Of a DNA stretch of 47,537 nt, positions 27,724-36,507 are shown piece by piece. The notes beneath the pieces were generated by a model that did not search any database, was not told the DNA's origin, and worked only from the letters and a program-made list of their open reading frames with translations. Source of the DNA: an uncultured Granulosicoccaceae bacterium (GTDB lineage Bacteria; Pseudomonadota; Gammaproteobacteria; Granulosicoccales; Granulosicoccaceae). Location: contig CALJNA010000069.1 of the NCBI GenBank assembly GCA_937981955.1, positions 1 to 47,537 on the forward strand, written 5' to 3'. Numbering within the stretch: the stretch's first letter is position 1; each line of letters opens with the position of its first letter. The translations under genes and the position numbers were made by a program.

Positions 27724-28887
27724 CTAGAGTTGAGGACGCAGTGCAGCGACAGTGCCATCGGCCGACTGCACAAGCAATGTATTGTTGAGCCGCGTAATCT
27801 CGGGAAATATAGATTGTTTAGCTACACGTGTGCGACCGATAAGACGACCGTCAGCACTGCTCACCGTATGCAAATAACCTTCAACATCGCCGACCACGAT
27901 AAGATCGTCGGTGACATTTTGCGGAGCACTCAGATGCCTGAACTTAAGCGCATCCTGATTCCACAGAGCCTGCCCGCTATTTTTATCAAACGCATGAAGT
28001 TCATCATCGTCACCAACGACAATGACTTTGTCTTGCGTTACCGCAAGTCCGGCGGTGGAAGACATGGGAACAGACCAGATGATTTCACCTCTTGCCGGTT
28101 CTATGCGGGCTAACTTACCCTGGTAGTTAGCAACGTAAATTGCACTGTCATCGAATCGGATACTGCCATCGATATCGGAAAGGCGCTCTACTTCCGAACG
28201 GCCACTTGGCACACTGACAACCGATTCCCACAAGACTTTGCCATCAGCCGAGCCCAGCGCCAGCAAACGACCATCATCAAGACCAACCAGCACACCGCCA
28301 TCAAGTAGTTTGGGTTGACTGTAGCCGTTAAGCGTTAGTGCAGGTGGAGTGTGGGTCACAGACCATCGCTCTGCACCCGATAATGGGTCCAGAGATAAAA
28401 GCCTGCCATCGGCGCTTCTAACCAGCACAGTGCCAAAACCTGCCGATACTGGCGCTAACACCTCTGAGGAGGCTTGCGCTTCCCACAATATTTCGCCATT
28501 GGTTGCGCTCAAGGCCAGAATGGCACCATCGTCGGTGCTAACAAACACGGCATTTCCATCCCCGCCAACACCGCTACTAAGCGAGAATTTCAGTCTTTTT
28601 TTCCATCGGGTTTTGCCGGTTTCACGATCGAACGCCACGACTTCACCGACGCGACTGGCCGCATATACCGTGTCGTTCAACACTAATGGTTCGAACCGAC
28701 CTTTCGCGGATTTTTCAAGCTTGCGTGTCCACAAGCGATCCAATTTCGACTCTATCTTGATCGAGGAGAGTTCGGTAGGCGGAACAACCGGCTCAGTTGC
28801 ACACGCCGACACCAAAAGCAGCGTTGCGCTTACCCAGCCCGAGCGCTTCAGTGATCGACAAAACCATGTGCAGCGCTTAAGCGTCAT
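27724..28887 (-). CDS. bamB: Outer-membrane assembly lipoprotein BamB
   Basis: Lipoprotein of the BAM machine that inserts outer-membrane barrels. From the ATG at 28887 it has 387 residues: a signal with lipobox LVSAC, then an eight-bladed PQQ-like propeller with repeats such as ALSATNGEILWEA and AFDKNSGQALWN. I prefer 28887 to a start 11 codons earlier because it lies one base after the yfgM stop and gives a regular lipoprotein signal. Confidence 0.95.
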   Translation of the reverse strand: MTLKRCTWFCRSLKRSGWVSATLLLVSACATEPVVPPTELSSIKIESKLDRLWTRKLEKSAKGRFEPLVLNDTVYAASRVGEVVAFDRETGKTRWKKRLKFSLSSGVGGDGNAVFVSTDDGAILALSATNGEILWEAQASSEVLAPVSAGFGTVLVRSADGRLLSLDPLSGAERWSVTHTPPALTLNGYSQPKLLDGGVLVGLDDGRLLALGSADGKVLWESVVSVPSGRSEVERLSDIDGSIRFDDSAIYVANYQGKLARIEPARGEIIWSVPMSSTAGLAVTQDKVIVVGDDDELHAFDKNSGQALWNQDALKFRHLSAPQNVTDDLIVVGDVEGYLHTVSSADGRLIGRTRVAKQSIFPEITRLNNTLLVQSADGTVAALRPQL

Positions 28888-28888
28888 A

Positions 28889-29521
28889 TCAGCTTTTGCC
28901 ACCCACAGTTGCAAGCTCATTGAACTTCATTTGCAAGGCGTCACGATCAGCCGCACGTCCGGTATCGATTGCCGCCTGATAAGCTTCACGAGCAGCGGCA
29001 TTGTCACCGGCGGCAACATGCAAGTCGCCACGTGCTTCTTCAACAAGATGAGCAAAAACATCAGGGTAGCTTGTCGGCAATACGCTAAGACCACCTGCGG
29101 CATCACCTAATGCGGCTTTAACTCTGGCAAGCCGTACACGTGCGATCACACCGACATCGTCGAGCCCTGCGTTGTCTACAACCCACTGCAGTTCGCTGGC
29201 AGCTTCATCAAGATTACCTTGTTCAACAGCTGCTCGTGCAGCGGTTAGTCCGGTGTACGCGCTGTAGAGCGTTCCGGAATGATCGGCTTTTGCTGCAGCC
29301 AGTTCTTTCACTTTTGCATGGTCACCTGCCTGTAATGCTTCAAGGCTTTGACTGAAGTTATCCGAAGCTGCGATGGCTTTTTTCTCCTGGCTGCTTTTCC
29401 ACCACATCCAGGCGCCCACCAGCAGCACGCCAATGACAATACCAACAATAACGGCTTTGCCGTTTTCGGCCCACCACTCTTTGAGCGCTTCAACTTGTTG
29501 TTCTTCGGTTTCGTATTGCAC
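28889..29521 (-). CDS. yfgM: YfgM-like membrane-anchored TPR protein
   Basis: An inner-membrane protein with a cytoplasmic start (KEWWAENGKAVIV), one helix (about 22-42) and a periplasmic TPR-like domain. E. coli YfgM works with PpiD at the SecYEG exit. 210 residues, normal length. Its start is GTG at 29521, with GGAG seven bases upstream. It precedes bamB by one base. hisS, its usual upstream neighbour, is missing here. Confidence 0.9.
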   Translation of the reverse strand: MQYETEEQQVEALKEWWAENGKAVIVGIVIGVLLVGAWMWWKSSQEKKAIAASDNFSQSLEALQAGDHAKVKELAAAKADHSGTLYSAYTGLTAARAAVEQGNLDEAASELQWVVDNAGLDDVGVIARVRLARVKAALGDAAGGLSVLPTSYPDVFAHLVEEARGDLHVAAGDNAAAREAYQAAIDTGRAADRDALQMKFNELATVGGKS

Positions 29522-29559
29522 CGTCTATCTCCGTGTTGATCGTATACCGACCAGGATGG

Positions 29560-30330
29560 TTATTGTTGCAGAGGTCTGGAGAGGTATTCCCCAGCTTCAC
29601 GTGATGTTGGAAAATTATTCAAAAGCTTCGATGCATACAATTCTGCCTGAGCTGTTTTTTGTGTGTCCCGACTTATCTGAATGCCGAGCAACAGACTTTC
29701 CGGCGTATCGCGACCATAAGACATGTAACGCTGAAAATAAGCATCGGCCACCGTTAGTCGTTCACGTTTGTAAAGCAGCTCCGCCATGTGCAGATACGTA
29801 TTGGCGAAGGTCGGGTTTATCTGCAGTGCTTTGCGTAAGTAGTTTTCCGCTTTTTCCAGCTTATTCGCGTCGAGCATGCATACGCCAGCATTATCCAAAG
29901 CAAACTCTGGCGTTTTGTAGAACTTGTTACTCGCCGCCTCGGCAAATTGCTTTTCAGCCGCTTCGAATTCTTTTATCTGACACAAGAACACACCGTAGTT
30001 GTTTCGATGGTCGGCCTGATCCGGTTCAAGCTCAATGGCTTTTTTAAAATGCACCCGGGCTTTGGACGTGTTGTCCACGCGATGCTGCAACTGACCGTAG
30101 GTAACATGTGCCAATGCGTTTCGCTTGTCTTGTTCCAGCGCTTTTTCCAGTTTGTCGCGAGCTTGTTCAAGCTCGTTCTTTTGCAAATATTCTGCTCCAA
30201 GCTGAGCATTGTATTGCGCGGCTTCACCGGCTTTCTTGTCACTAAGCCCCGGGCTGACACACGACTGCAAAAGCACGCCGCTCAGAATGATCAGTACGCT
30301 AATGAGCTGTATTGTTTTGCCTTGCTTCAT
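29560..30330 (-). CDS. pilW: Type IV pilus stability protein PilW/PilF
   Basis: An outer-membrane lipoprotein pilotin required for the PilQ secretin. 256 residues: a signal with a lipobox-like LLQSC (Cys24), then about five to six TPR repeats (for example [16 protein letters not shown] and [18 protein letters not shown]). Its ATG overlaps the rlmN stop by four bases. With pilZ at 7920 it suggests that the cell builds type IV pili. Confidence 0.92.
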   Translation of the reverse strand: MKQGKTIQLISVLIILSGVLLQSCVSPGLSDKKAGEAAQYNAQLGAEYLQKNELEQARDKLEKALEQDKRNALAHVTYGQLQHRVDNTSKARVHFKKAIELEPDQADHRNNYGVFLCQIKEFEAAEKQFAEAASNKFYKTPEFALDNAGVCMLDANKLEKAENYLRKALQINPTFANTYLHMAELLYKRERLTVADAYFQRYMSYGRDTPESLLLGIQISRDTQKTAQAELYASKLLNNFPTSREAGEYLSRPLQQ

Positions 30331-31436
30331 CGGAATTGTTCTCCAAAGCGCGGTTCGCTAAAACGAATGTAGCGTTTACTCTTGTCGGTAATATCGCCGG
30401 CTAGCTGTCCACACGCTGCATCGATATCGTCGCCTCGCGTGGTACGGGTCAGTGTCAGAATTCCACCGTCTGTTAGAAGTTTAGTAAATCTGGCCACGGC
30501 TGCATTACTTGATCGTTTATAACCGGACTGTTCAAACGGATTAAATGGAATCAAATTGACCTTTCCGGGAAAATCTCGCAATAACTTGACCAATTGTCGC
30601 GCATGCTCGGGCTGATCATTAACTCCTGCCAACATGACATATTCAAACAGCACCCGCTTTCGCCGCTCGCCCTGTACGTAACGCCAGCAAGCGCCCATCA
30701 GCTGCTCAATTGGGTATTTTTTGTTCACCGGCACCAGTTCATCACGCAGCTCGTCCGTTGGAGCATGCAGCGATACGGCCAATGACACATCTATATCGTT
30801 CGTTAACCGGTCCATGGCCGGCACCACACCAGACGTACTCACCGTGACCCGCCTTTTACTCAGACCGTAAGCACGGTCATCGAGCATCAGACTGAGCGAC
30901 GGTACCAGTTTGCTGTAATTGAGTAGCGGCTCACCCATACCCATCATGACAATGTTAGTCACCCGCTGGTTCCGCGTTTCCGGATTAGCGGCCAGTAAGT
31001 TTGTTGCCAGCCATAGCTGACCAATGATTTCACTGACTGACAGGTTACGATTGAAACCCTGTCGACCGGTCGCACAGAATGAGCAGTCAAGTGCACACCC
31101 GACTTGAGAGGAAATGCACAAGGTTCCGCGACCGGCTTCGGGTATATAAACCGTTTCTATGCGGTTGCCGTCGTGCAGTTCGAACAACCACTTGCAGGTG
31201 CCATCTTTTGAGAGCATTTCCTGCTGAACTTCCGGCAGTGTGGTGCAGGTTTCTTCTTTTAAACGCTGACGAAGCGGCTTCGACATGTTGCTCATGTTGT
31301 CGATGTTGCGTTCGTTCTGCTGATACAGCCACTGCAAGACTTGCTTGGCACGATAAGGTTTTTCACCATGCGCAACGAAGTAATCACGTAAACCATCGTG
31401 ATCGAAGTCGAACAAATTGATCTTCGTTGTTGTCAT
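30327..31436 (-). CDS. rlmN: Dual-specificity rRNA/tRNA adenine C2-methyltransferase
   Basis: Radical-SAM enzyme that methylates A2503 of 23S rRNA and A37 of some tRNAs. 369 residues with the iron-sulfur cysteines 114, 118 and 121 in CALDCSFC, and the methyl-carrying Cys342 in DAACGQLAG. It lies between ndk and pilW, the standard order. Confidence 0.97.
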   Translation of the reverse strand: MTTTKINLFDFDHDGLRDYFVAHGEKPYRAKQVLQWLYQQNERNIDNMSNMSKPLRQRLKEETCTTLPEVQQEMLSKDGTCKWLFELHDGNRIETVYIPEAGRGTLCISSQVGCALDCSFCATGRQGFNRNLSVSEIIGQLWLATNLLAANPETRNQRVTNIVMMGMGEPLLNYSKLVPSLSLMLDDRAYGLSKRRVTVSTSGVVPAMDRLTNDIDVSLAVSLHAPTDELRDELVPVNKKYPIEQLMGACWRYVQGERRKRVLFEYVMLAGVNDQPEHARQLVKLLRDFPGKVNLIPFNPFEQSGYKRSSNAAVARFTKLLTDGGILTLTRTTRGDDIDAACGQLAGDITDKSKRYIRFSEPRFGEQFR

Positions 31437-31536
31437 GTTGTTAGCGATGCATGTCAGTTTTGCACGTTGTTATTGTGCAGTTACCCACGCGACCTGAACA
31501 CGCGGGTAACGTTTGCAAAAACAGTGTGGCTTTGAA

Positions 31537-31965
31537 CTATCGCGTTCTTGCACACAGGTCATCGCCAAAGAAGAACTTGATTTCTTCAGCGGCAGTTTCC
31601 GGTGCATCAGAACCGTGACACGCGTTCTCATCAATTGAGCTGGCGAAACGCTTTCGCACAGTGCCTTCCGCTGCTTCAGCCGGGTTAGTCGCACCCATGA
31701 CTTCGCGATGCTTGGCAATGGCATTTTCACCTTGCAGTGCCTGCACCATGACAGGACCTGAGGTCATGAACGCAACCAGGTCATTGTAGAACGGGCGCTC
31801 TTTGTGCACAGCGTAAAACTCGCCAGCTTGCTCTTTTGTCAGGTGCATCATTTTCGCAGCAACAACCTGCAAACCGGCGGACTCAAACATGGCGTAAATC
31901 TCGCCAATCACGTTCTTGGCGACAGCGTCAGGTTTGATGATGGAAAGGGTGTTTTCGACGGCCAT
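31537..31965 (-). CDS. ndk: Nucleoside diphosphate kinase
   Basis: Balances NTP and dNTP pools by phosphate transfer through His117 in NACHGSD. 142 residues, normal length. The Cys before the catalytic His is a small departure from the common Val but still fits the family pattern. GGAG precedes the ATG by eight bases. It sits between rlmN and the HslV-like gene. Confidence 0.97.
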   Translation of the reverse strand: MAVENTLSIIKPDAVAKNVIGEIYAMFESAGLQVVAAKMMHLTKEQAGEFYAVHKERPFYNDLVAFMTSGPVMVQALQGENAIAKHREVMGATNPAEAAEGTVRKRFASSIDENACHGSDAPETAAEEIKFFFGDDLCARTR

Positions 31966-32055
31966 TATGGCAGCTCCAATAGTCGGTTAAAGATAACCGC
32001 CCATTGTAGCCTGTTTCGCTCACCGATTGGCCTTTTAGCCCCGCCCTATCGGGTT

Positions 32056-32637
32056 TTAACTGCTTGTCGGGGTGAGTTTTACCGTCTGCATTGTCAGCGG
32101 CAGCTGCGAAGAGGTATCGAATTCGGCACCCGCCTCGGCGCCCGCCCGGGCAATGTCCTTGGCGGTCTTGTACTTGTTGTAGACCGCGTGCATGGCTCCC
32201 AGGGCATAAAACGCACCCGAGCCCACTGCCCAGTACTGGTCAAATTCATACACCTCACGCAACGAATACAGCGCAAAAATGCCGTTTTTATTCGCAAAAA
32301 CCGCATCCATCTGGCTGGTTTCATAAGGGTCGTCTTCAGCATCCTTGGCATTCAGAAAAAATCGCTCCTTAAGCACAGGGTGCAGCCGAATCAACGTGTC
32401 GAAGGCGCTGTCTCGGGTGGAAAAGTCAGCCTTTACTGCCTTGTCACTGAAGGCGCGCTCGGCAACCAGCGTATGAGCGGCACTGCCGACAATACCCATG
32501 TAGGTTTTGCCGAACGTCTGTATTTTGTTGTGGTGCCGATCGAGCTCGGAACTGAGCCGGATATCACCAAAAGTGGTTAAGGTATCGGCTGCAATACAGG
32601 CCGTATTGCCCTTCCGGGCGACAACAATAGTAGACAA
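32056..32637 (-). CDS. HslV-like Ntn-hydrolase of proteasome beta type
   Basis: A 193-residue protein resembling HslV but divergent. After loss of the initiator Met it would begin STIV (HslV: TTIV), followed by IAAD with Asp17. A Lys in NKIQTFG corresponds to catalytic Lys33, displaced by about four residues. AVGSGAFYALGAMHAVY near residue 137 matches the HslV GSG-YA segment. The nucleophile would be Ser instead of Thr. The only start is a TTG at 32637 without a clear ribosome site. No hslU ATPase gene lies nearby; the neighbours are nrdR and ndk. Its substrate and any unfoldase are unknown. A peptidase function is inferred. Confidence 0.7.
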   Translation of the reverse strand: MSTIVVARKGNTACIAADTLTTFGDIRLSSELDRHHNKIQTFGKTYMGIVGSAAHTLVAERAFSDKAVKADFSTRDSAFDTLIRLHPVLKERFFLNAKDAEDDPYETSQMDAVFANKNGIFALYSLREVYEFDQYWAVGSGAFYALGAMHAVYNKYKTAKDIARAGAEAGAEFDTSSQLPLTMQTVKLTPTSS

Positions 32638-32778
32638 GGGGCGCAGATTTCCGTGTTGAATGCTATGGGCCTAGTCTGCCACGGTCAGCGCCGAAACGCT
32701 GCGACTTCAGCGACATCGAGGGCGGCACAGATTCGCAGTTCTGACCATCCGCCCCGACTTCTGTCGACCGGTTATCCC

Positions 32779-33282
32779 CTACTCATTATCTTTGAGCAGG
32801 GAGAGTTGGTTCGCCGCCGTTTCGGCATCGGGGGTTGCCTCCAGAGTCTCGATGGCTTCTCGAAAAGCCGCCACATCCTCAAAGGCCCGGTAGACTGACG
32901 CAAATCGAATGTAGGCTACCTTGTCCAGCTGCTGAAGCTCCTCCATGACCCAGCCACCAATTTGCTGCGCATCGATTTCCCGCTCACCAGCCACCAGACA
33001 GCGGTGGCGCACGCGAGCCACGGCTTCATCAATCAACTCGACGCTGACCGGGCGCTTCTCGAGCGCTTTTTGAAACCCGGCTTGCAACTTTTGATCAGAA
33101 AAGGGTTCACGGTTACCCCGGCTTTTCACGATACGCGGCAGATTCAATTCAGCACTTTCGTACGTGGTGAAACGCTCTTCGCACTCGGTACACTCGCGAC
33201 GCCTGCGCACCTGATCATTATCACCAACAAGGCGTGAATCAACGACTCTGGTATCAATCGCACCGCAAAATGGGCAGCGCAT
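32779..33282 (-). CDS. nrdR: Transcriptional repressor NrdR
   Basis: Represses ribonucleotide reductase genes in response to ATP/dATP. 167 residues: an N-terminal zinc ribbon (Cys3, Cys6, Cys31, Cys34) and an ATP-cone domain (about 49-139, with [17 protein letters not shown]). AGGAG lies seven bases before the ATG. It leads the minus-strand run toward ndk, so two nucleotide-pool genes are close together, and it is divergent from mdh. Confidence 0.97.
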   Translation of the reverse strand: MRCPFCGAIDTRVVDSRLVGDNDQVRRRRECTECEERFTTYESAELNLPRIVKSRGNREPFSDQKLQAGFQKALEKRPVSVELIDEAVARVRHRCLVAGEREIDAQQIGGWVMEELQQLDKVAYIRFASVYRAFEDVAAFREAIETLEATPDAETAANQLSLLKDNE

Positions 33283-33487
33283 TGTTTTTCTCCTGGAAAC
33301 AACGAATCCGCAGCTCGACAGAGCTGGCGGAGGGCCGCAAGATTACCACATGGCCTGTGTTATTATGCGCCGCAACACACTGCAAGAACCGGAAAAAGTG
33401 CGGCATTCGAGCACAGACTTTGGACCCGCTATTGCAGTACACACCTGCATTACCCTACACAATTAAGAGCACGAGGAAAAATCCGTA

Positions 33488-34471
33488 ATGACACAGCCCA
33501 AGCGCATTGCCGTAACTGGTGCGGCCGGACAAATCTGTTACTCCATGTTGTTCCGCATCGCCGCCGGAGAAATCTACGGACCCGATCAACCGGTCAGCCT
33601 GCACCTTCTGGAAATAACACCGGCTCTTGGCCTGCTTGAATCGGTAAAGATGGAGCTCGATGACTGTGCATTTCCATTGCTTAACGACATCGTTTGTACA
33701 GACGACCCTAAGGTTGCGCTGAATAAAGTGGATGCCGTGTTATTCGTTGGTGCAAAGCCTCGCGGACCCGGCATGGAACGCAGCGACCTGATCACCGACA
33801 ACGGAAAGATCTTCAGTTCACTTGGCAAGGTGCTTAACGAAGTGGGCAACCCGGATTGCAAGGTTTGCGTTGTTGGAAACCCTGCGAACACAAATGCTTA
33901 TATTCTCAAAGCGAATGCACCGAACATTAACCCGCGTAACATCACCGCGTTAACGCGCCTGGATCACAATCGTGCGTTATCTCAACTGGCCGCTAAAGCC
34001 GGTGCAAAAGTTAGTGATATTCGACAAATGGTAATTTGGGGCAATCACTCCACAACACAGGTGCCCGATATCTCTTACGCCACTATCAATGGTAAAACTG
34101 CGAGCGACATGGTTGATCAGGCCTGGGCGCGAGAAGAATTCATTCCTACCGTTGCAAAGCGTGGCGCTGCTGTTATTGAAGCGCGCGGCAGTTCCAGTGC
34201 CGCTTCAGCTGCGAACGGTGTAATCGATCATATGGCTAGTTGGATTCAGGGTACACCAGATGATGATTGGGTCAGCATGGCAGTACCGAGCGATGGCAGT
34301 TACGGCATTGACGAAGGGCTTATTTATTCTTTCCCTGTACAGATAAAAAATGGCGACTACACCATCATCAGCGATCTGGATGTCAGTGATTTTATCAAAG
34401 AGAAAATGCAGGCCAGCCAGCAAGAGCTGCGTGATGAGCGCGATACGGTTGCGGCCTTACTCTCTTCTTAA
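33488..34471 (+). CDS. mdh: Malate dehydrogenase
   Basis: NAD-dependent oxidation of malate to oxaloacetate in the TCA cycle. 327 residues of the long (cytosolic-type, group 2) family, not the E. coli type. Catalytic His187 is in WGNHSTTQ, with LDHNR at 158-162 and the substrate loop [11 protein letters not shown]. The Rossmann motif reads GAAGQIC: the third glycine is Cys. AGGA lies about ten bases before the ATG. The gene stands alone, divergent from nrdR and convergent with the GAF gene. Confidence 0.95.
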   Translation: MTQPKRIAVTGAAGQICYSMLFRIAAGEIYGPDQPVSLHLLEITPALGLLESVKMELDDCAFPLLNDIVCTDDPKVALNKVDAVLFVGAKPRGPGMERSDLITDNGKIFSSLGKVLNEVGNPDCKVCVVGNPANTNAYILKANAPNINPRNITALTRLDHNRALSQLAAKAGAKVSDIRQMVIWGNHSTTQVPDISYATINGKTASDMVDQAWAREEFIPTVAKRGAAVIEARGSSSAASAANGVIDHMASWIQGTPDDDWVSMAVPSDGSYGIDEGLIYSFPVQIKNGDYTIISDLDVSDFIKEKMQASQQELRDERDTVAALLSS

Positions 34472-34495
34472 TTGTTGTTTTCATTAAAGTGCTTT

Positions 34496-34533
34496 TTTCA
34501 GGGTCGTTTTGGCTGCCGCCAGCGACCCTGGAA
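34496..34533. terminator. Stem-loop between mdh and the GAF gene
   Basis: TTTCAGGGTCG (34496-34506) pairs with CGACCCTGGAA (34523-34533), 11 bp with one G-U and a 16-base loop. It lies between convergent stops but has no trailing T tract, so its efficiency as a terminator is doubtful. Confidence 0.45.
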
Positions 34534-34574
34534 GAGAGCAGTTGCAATTATAAGTAGCTGCACGAAGCGCGTTT

Positions 34575-35528
34575 TTATTGCTGGGGCGAAGTCTTTAACG
34601 CCTGCGGCGTATTAACACGTTGCCCTTCTAAGGCCTCAACAATCGCTGCTGTTTCAGTAAGCAACGTCTGATTGAAAATAAAATCCAAAAAAGTGACCGG
34701 TTCTGCAGGCAGCTGTATATTGTGAGCCGGTGAGCCCTCGCTTTGCCGCAAGGTGTTTTCGAGATAAACGCAGTAGAAATCAATAAAGTTGATTAATCTC
34801 AGCGGCTCAACAAGCAAGTCAAACTCGATTGCGCTTGAAGTTATGCAATTTAGACCGTCCAACATACCGCGATATTCAGCTCGCGATTGGTAAGGTTTTA
34901 AAGCCCGGCCTTCGTTTCGCACAGGATTAGGTAGTACGTTGTTTGCACTCGGTAGATTCGGAGCAACGACTTGCGAATCAACCGACTCGACTTTCTTGTC
35001 TTGCTCGACCAATTCATCGTTTGCACCGACTCTAAATTCGCGACGCTCGTCTAACAGATCAGTCACCACTTCGGCTAAACGGCGCAGAGTATTTTCCTGC
35101 CAGGCATTTAGCTCACAAGGCTTTTCATCACAAACACACAAGGTACCCAATGCAAATCCGCCTCGCGTTACCAATGGCTTGCCTGCATAAAATCGAATCC
35201 CCGGTTTATCAGTTACAATCGGATTATCGTGAAAGCGTTCATCGAGCGCAGAATCTTGGATTTCCAACACTTTGTCAGGCTCTAAAATGGCATGAGAACA
35301 AAACGCCAAGTCGCGATGAGTCTCCTTTAAAGAGGTGCCTATGTTCGACTTGAACCATTGACGTTCGCTATCAACAAGACAAATCAGTGCCATGCTTGTT
35401 CCACAGATATCGGCGGCAGTTTGAGTAATGCTGTCAAGAATTGTATCGGGTGGAGAATCAAGTAAACCGTAGCTTTTTAACTCTGCAATTCTTTCAGCTT
35501 CATTAGCAGGCAAAGGCGCAATCTTCAT
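34575..35528 (-). CDS. Orphan GAF-domain protein
   Basis: A 317-residue soluble protein. The N-terminal 25 residues (NEAERIAELKSYGLLDSPPD) and the GAF domain (about 27-160, with CLVDSERQWFKSNIG, AFCSHAIL, FYAGKPL and ALGTLCVCD) are of the type usually found in front of diguanylate cyclases or histidine kinases. The rest (165-317) has no recognisable output domain. It may work as a separate sensor or inhibitor. It is divergent, across 553 bases, from the wHTH-like gene at 36082. Confidence 0.8.
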   Translation of the reverse strand: MKIAPLPANEAERIAELKSYGLLDSPPDTILDSITQTAADICGTSMALICLVDSERQWFKSNIGTSLKETHRDLAFCSHAILEPDKVLEIQDSALDERFHDNPIVTDKPGIRFYAGKPLVTRGGFALGTLCVCDEKPCELNAWQENTLRRLAEVVTDLLDERREFRVGANDELVEQDKKVESVDSQVVAPNLPSANNVLPNPVRNEGRALKPYQSRAEYRGMLDGLNCITSSAIEFDLLVEPLRLINFIDFYCVYLENTLRQSEGSPAHNIQLPAEPVTFLDFIFNQTLLTETAAIVEALEGQRVNTPQALKTSPQQ

Positions 35529-35664
35529 TCAGCTTCCCGCGGACATGTCCGTTTGGCCAACATCACCTCTTCGTTCAGTGGCATCGTACATTCCAGAATT
35601 TATAAATGACATGCCGCACAGTTGGCACGAATGAAGTGCTCGGCCGAGTCCGGCTGAGCTCAAT

Positions 35665-35685
35665 TACCAAGGAAATTCCATGGTA
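35665..35685. promoter_or_regulatory. 21-bp near-perfect palindrome, possible operator
   Basis: TACCAAGGAA and TTCCATGGTA flank a central A, with one mismatch between arms. It lies about 140 bases upstream of the GAF gene start. Size and symmetry suit a dimeric regulator. No regulator is identified. Confidence 0.35.
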
Positions 35686-35772
35686 TACAAAAATCCGTAA
35701 ATTATTTAACACAAAACAAACGTGTTCGGGGACCACTCGTTTAGGTGTACTGGACATTTTGACTCATGGAAA

Positions 35773-35806
35773 TGCAATATAAAGCCACTAAGTGCTTTAT
35801 ATTGCA
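35773..35806. repeat. Perfect 13-bp inverted repeat
   Basis: TGCAATATAAAGC (35773-35785) and GCTTTATATTGCA (35794-35806) with an 8-base spacer, inside the gene-free stretch 35529-36081 between the divergent GAF and wHTH-like genes. It could be an operator or an RNA hairpin. Apart from this and the palindrome at 35665 I see nothing in that stretch. Confidence 0.6.
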
Positions 35807-36081
35807 AAAAATAGCCGAATACCCTATCGACTGACGAGTTGCTAAAAACTATTATGATAAACAGTGAAATTGATTAACCATGTCAGTCAATATTTTTTTG
35901 ACTCCCTCTCGATTTACTATGTCGCATTAATACCTGAACAGAGGTTCTGTTTGTACGAATGGTAACTATCTTCAGGTTCTGCCAATAGTTGCACGTCACA
36001 CTACCGGCTTGCTGTTACTTACAACCGGTTTCCAATCAGCGAATTTGCGGTTTCTTTACGCAATAAAAAAAGGAAACTCAA

Positions 36082-36462
36082 GTGATCAGTAATAATGACA
36101 GACTAAAAATTCTAAACGCGCTGAACTTGATACTACTCGATGATGTATTTAAAACGTCGCCAAAATCGTCTGCGTTTCTTCGCTTTGTTGTTATGCAAAC
36201 ACTGGACGGTAACGGCGAACGCATCAAGGCATATACGATTGCCGTTGATGCACTTGGCAAGCCTTCCACCTTCGACCCTCAAGGCGATCCATCTGTAAGA
36301 GTTATGGCAAAGCGACTCAGAGATATGCTGTGTGTTTACTATAACAAGCCACTAGAGCATGAAGTAGTCGTGCGGATGCAACCGGGAAGTTATATGCCAC
36401 AGTTTGTAATATCGGACAACTCCAACCAGTCGGACAACATTAATAACTCCACATGTTCTTAG
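36082..36462 (+). CDS. Stand-alone wHTH-like domain as in adenylate-cyclase/TPR proteins
   Basis: A 126-residue protein consisting of little but one domain. The run FLRFVVMQTLDG...IKAYTIAVDALGK, then TFDPQGDPSVRVMAKRLRD and a VVRMQPGSYMPQF end, is the pattern I know from the N-terminal winged-helix-like domain of class III adenylate cyclase and TPR proteins in proteobacteria. In those proteins a large C-terminal part follows; here the gene stops. It starts with GTG, AGGA seven bases upstream. DNA binding is plausible but unproven. It converges on msrQ. Confidence 0.65.
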   Translation: MISNNDRLKILNALNLILLDDVFKTSPKSSAFLRFVVMQTLDGNGERIKAYTIAVDALGKPSTFDPQGDPSVRVMAKRLRDMLCVYYNKPLEHEVVVRMQPGSYMPQFVISDNSNQSDNINNSTCS

Positions 36463-36507
36463 CTACCCAATGGACATGGGCAAGTGCATCAGCTGATATT
36501 CAGTTAT

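Noticed and set aside
31470..31510. Inverted repeat GTTACC...GGTAAC between rlmN and ndk as a terminator
   Set aside because: The stem is interrupted and no T tract follows on the minus strand, so I did not list it as a feature.
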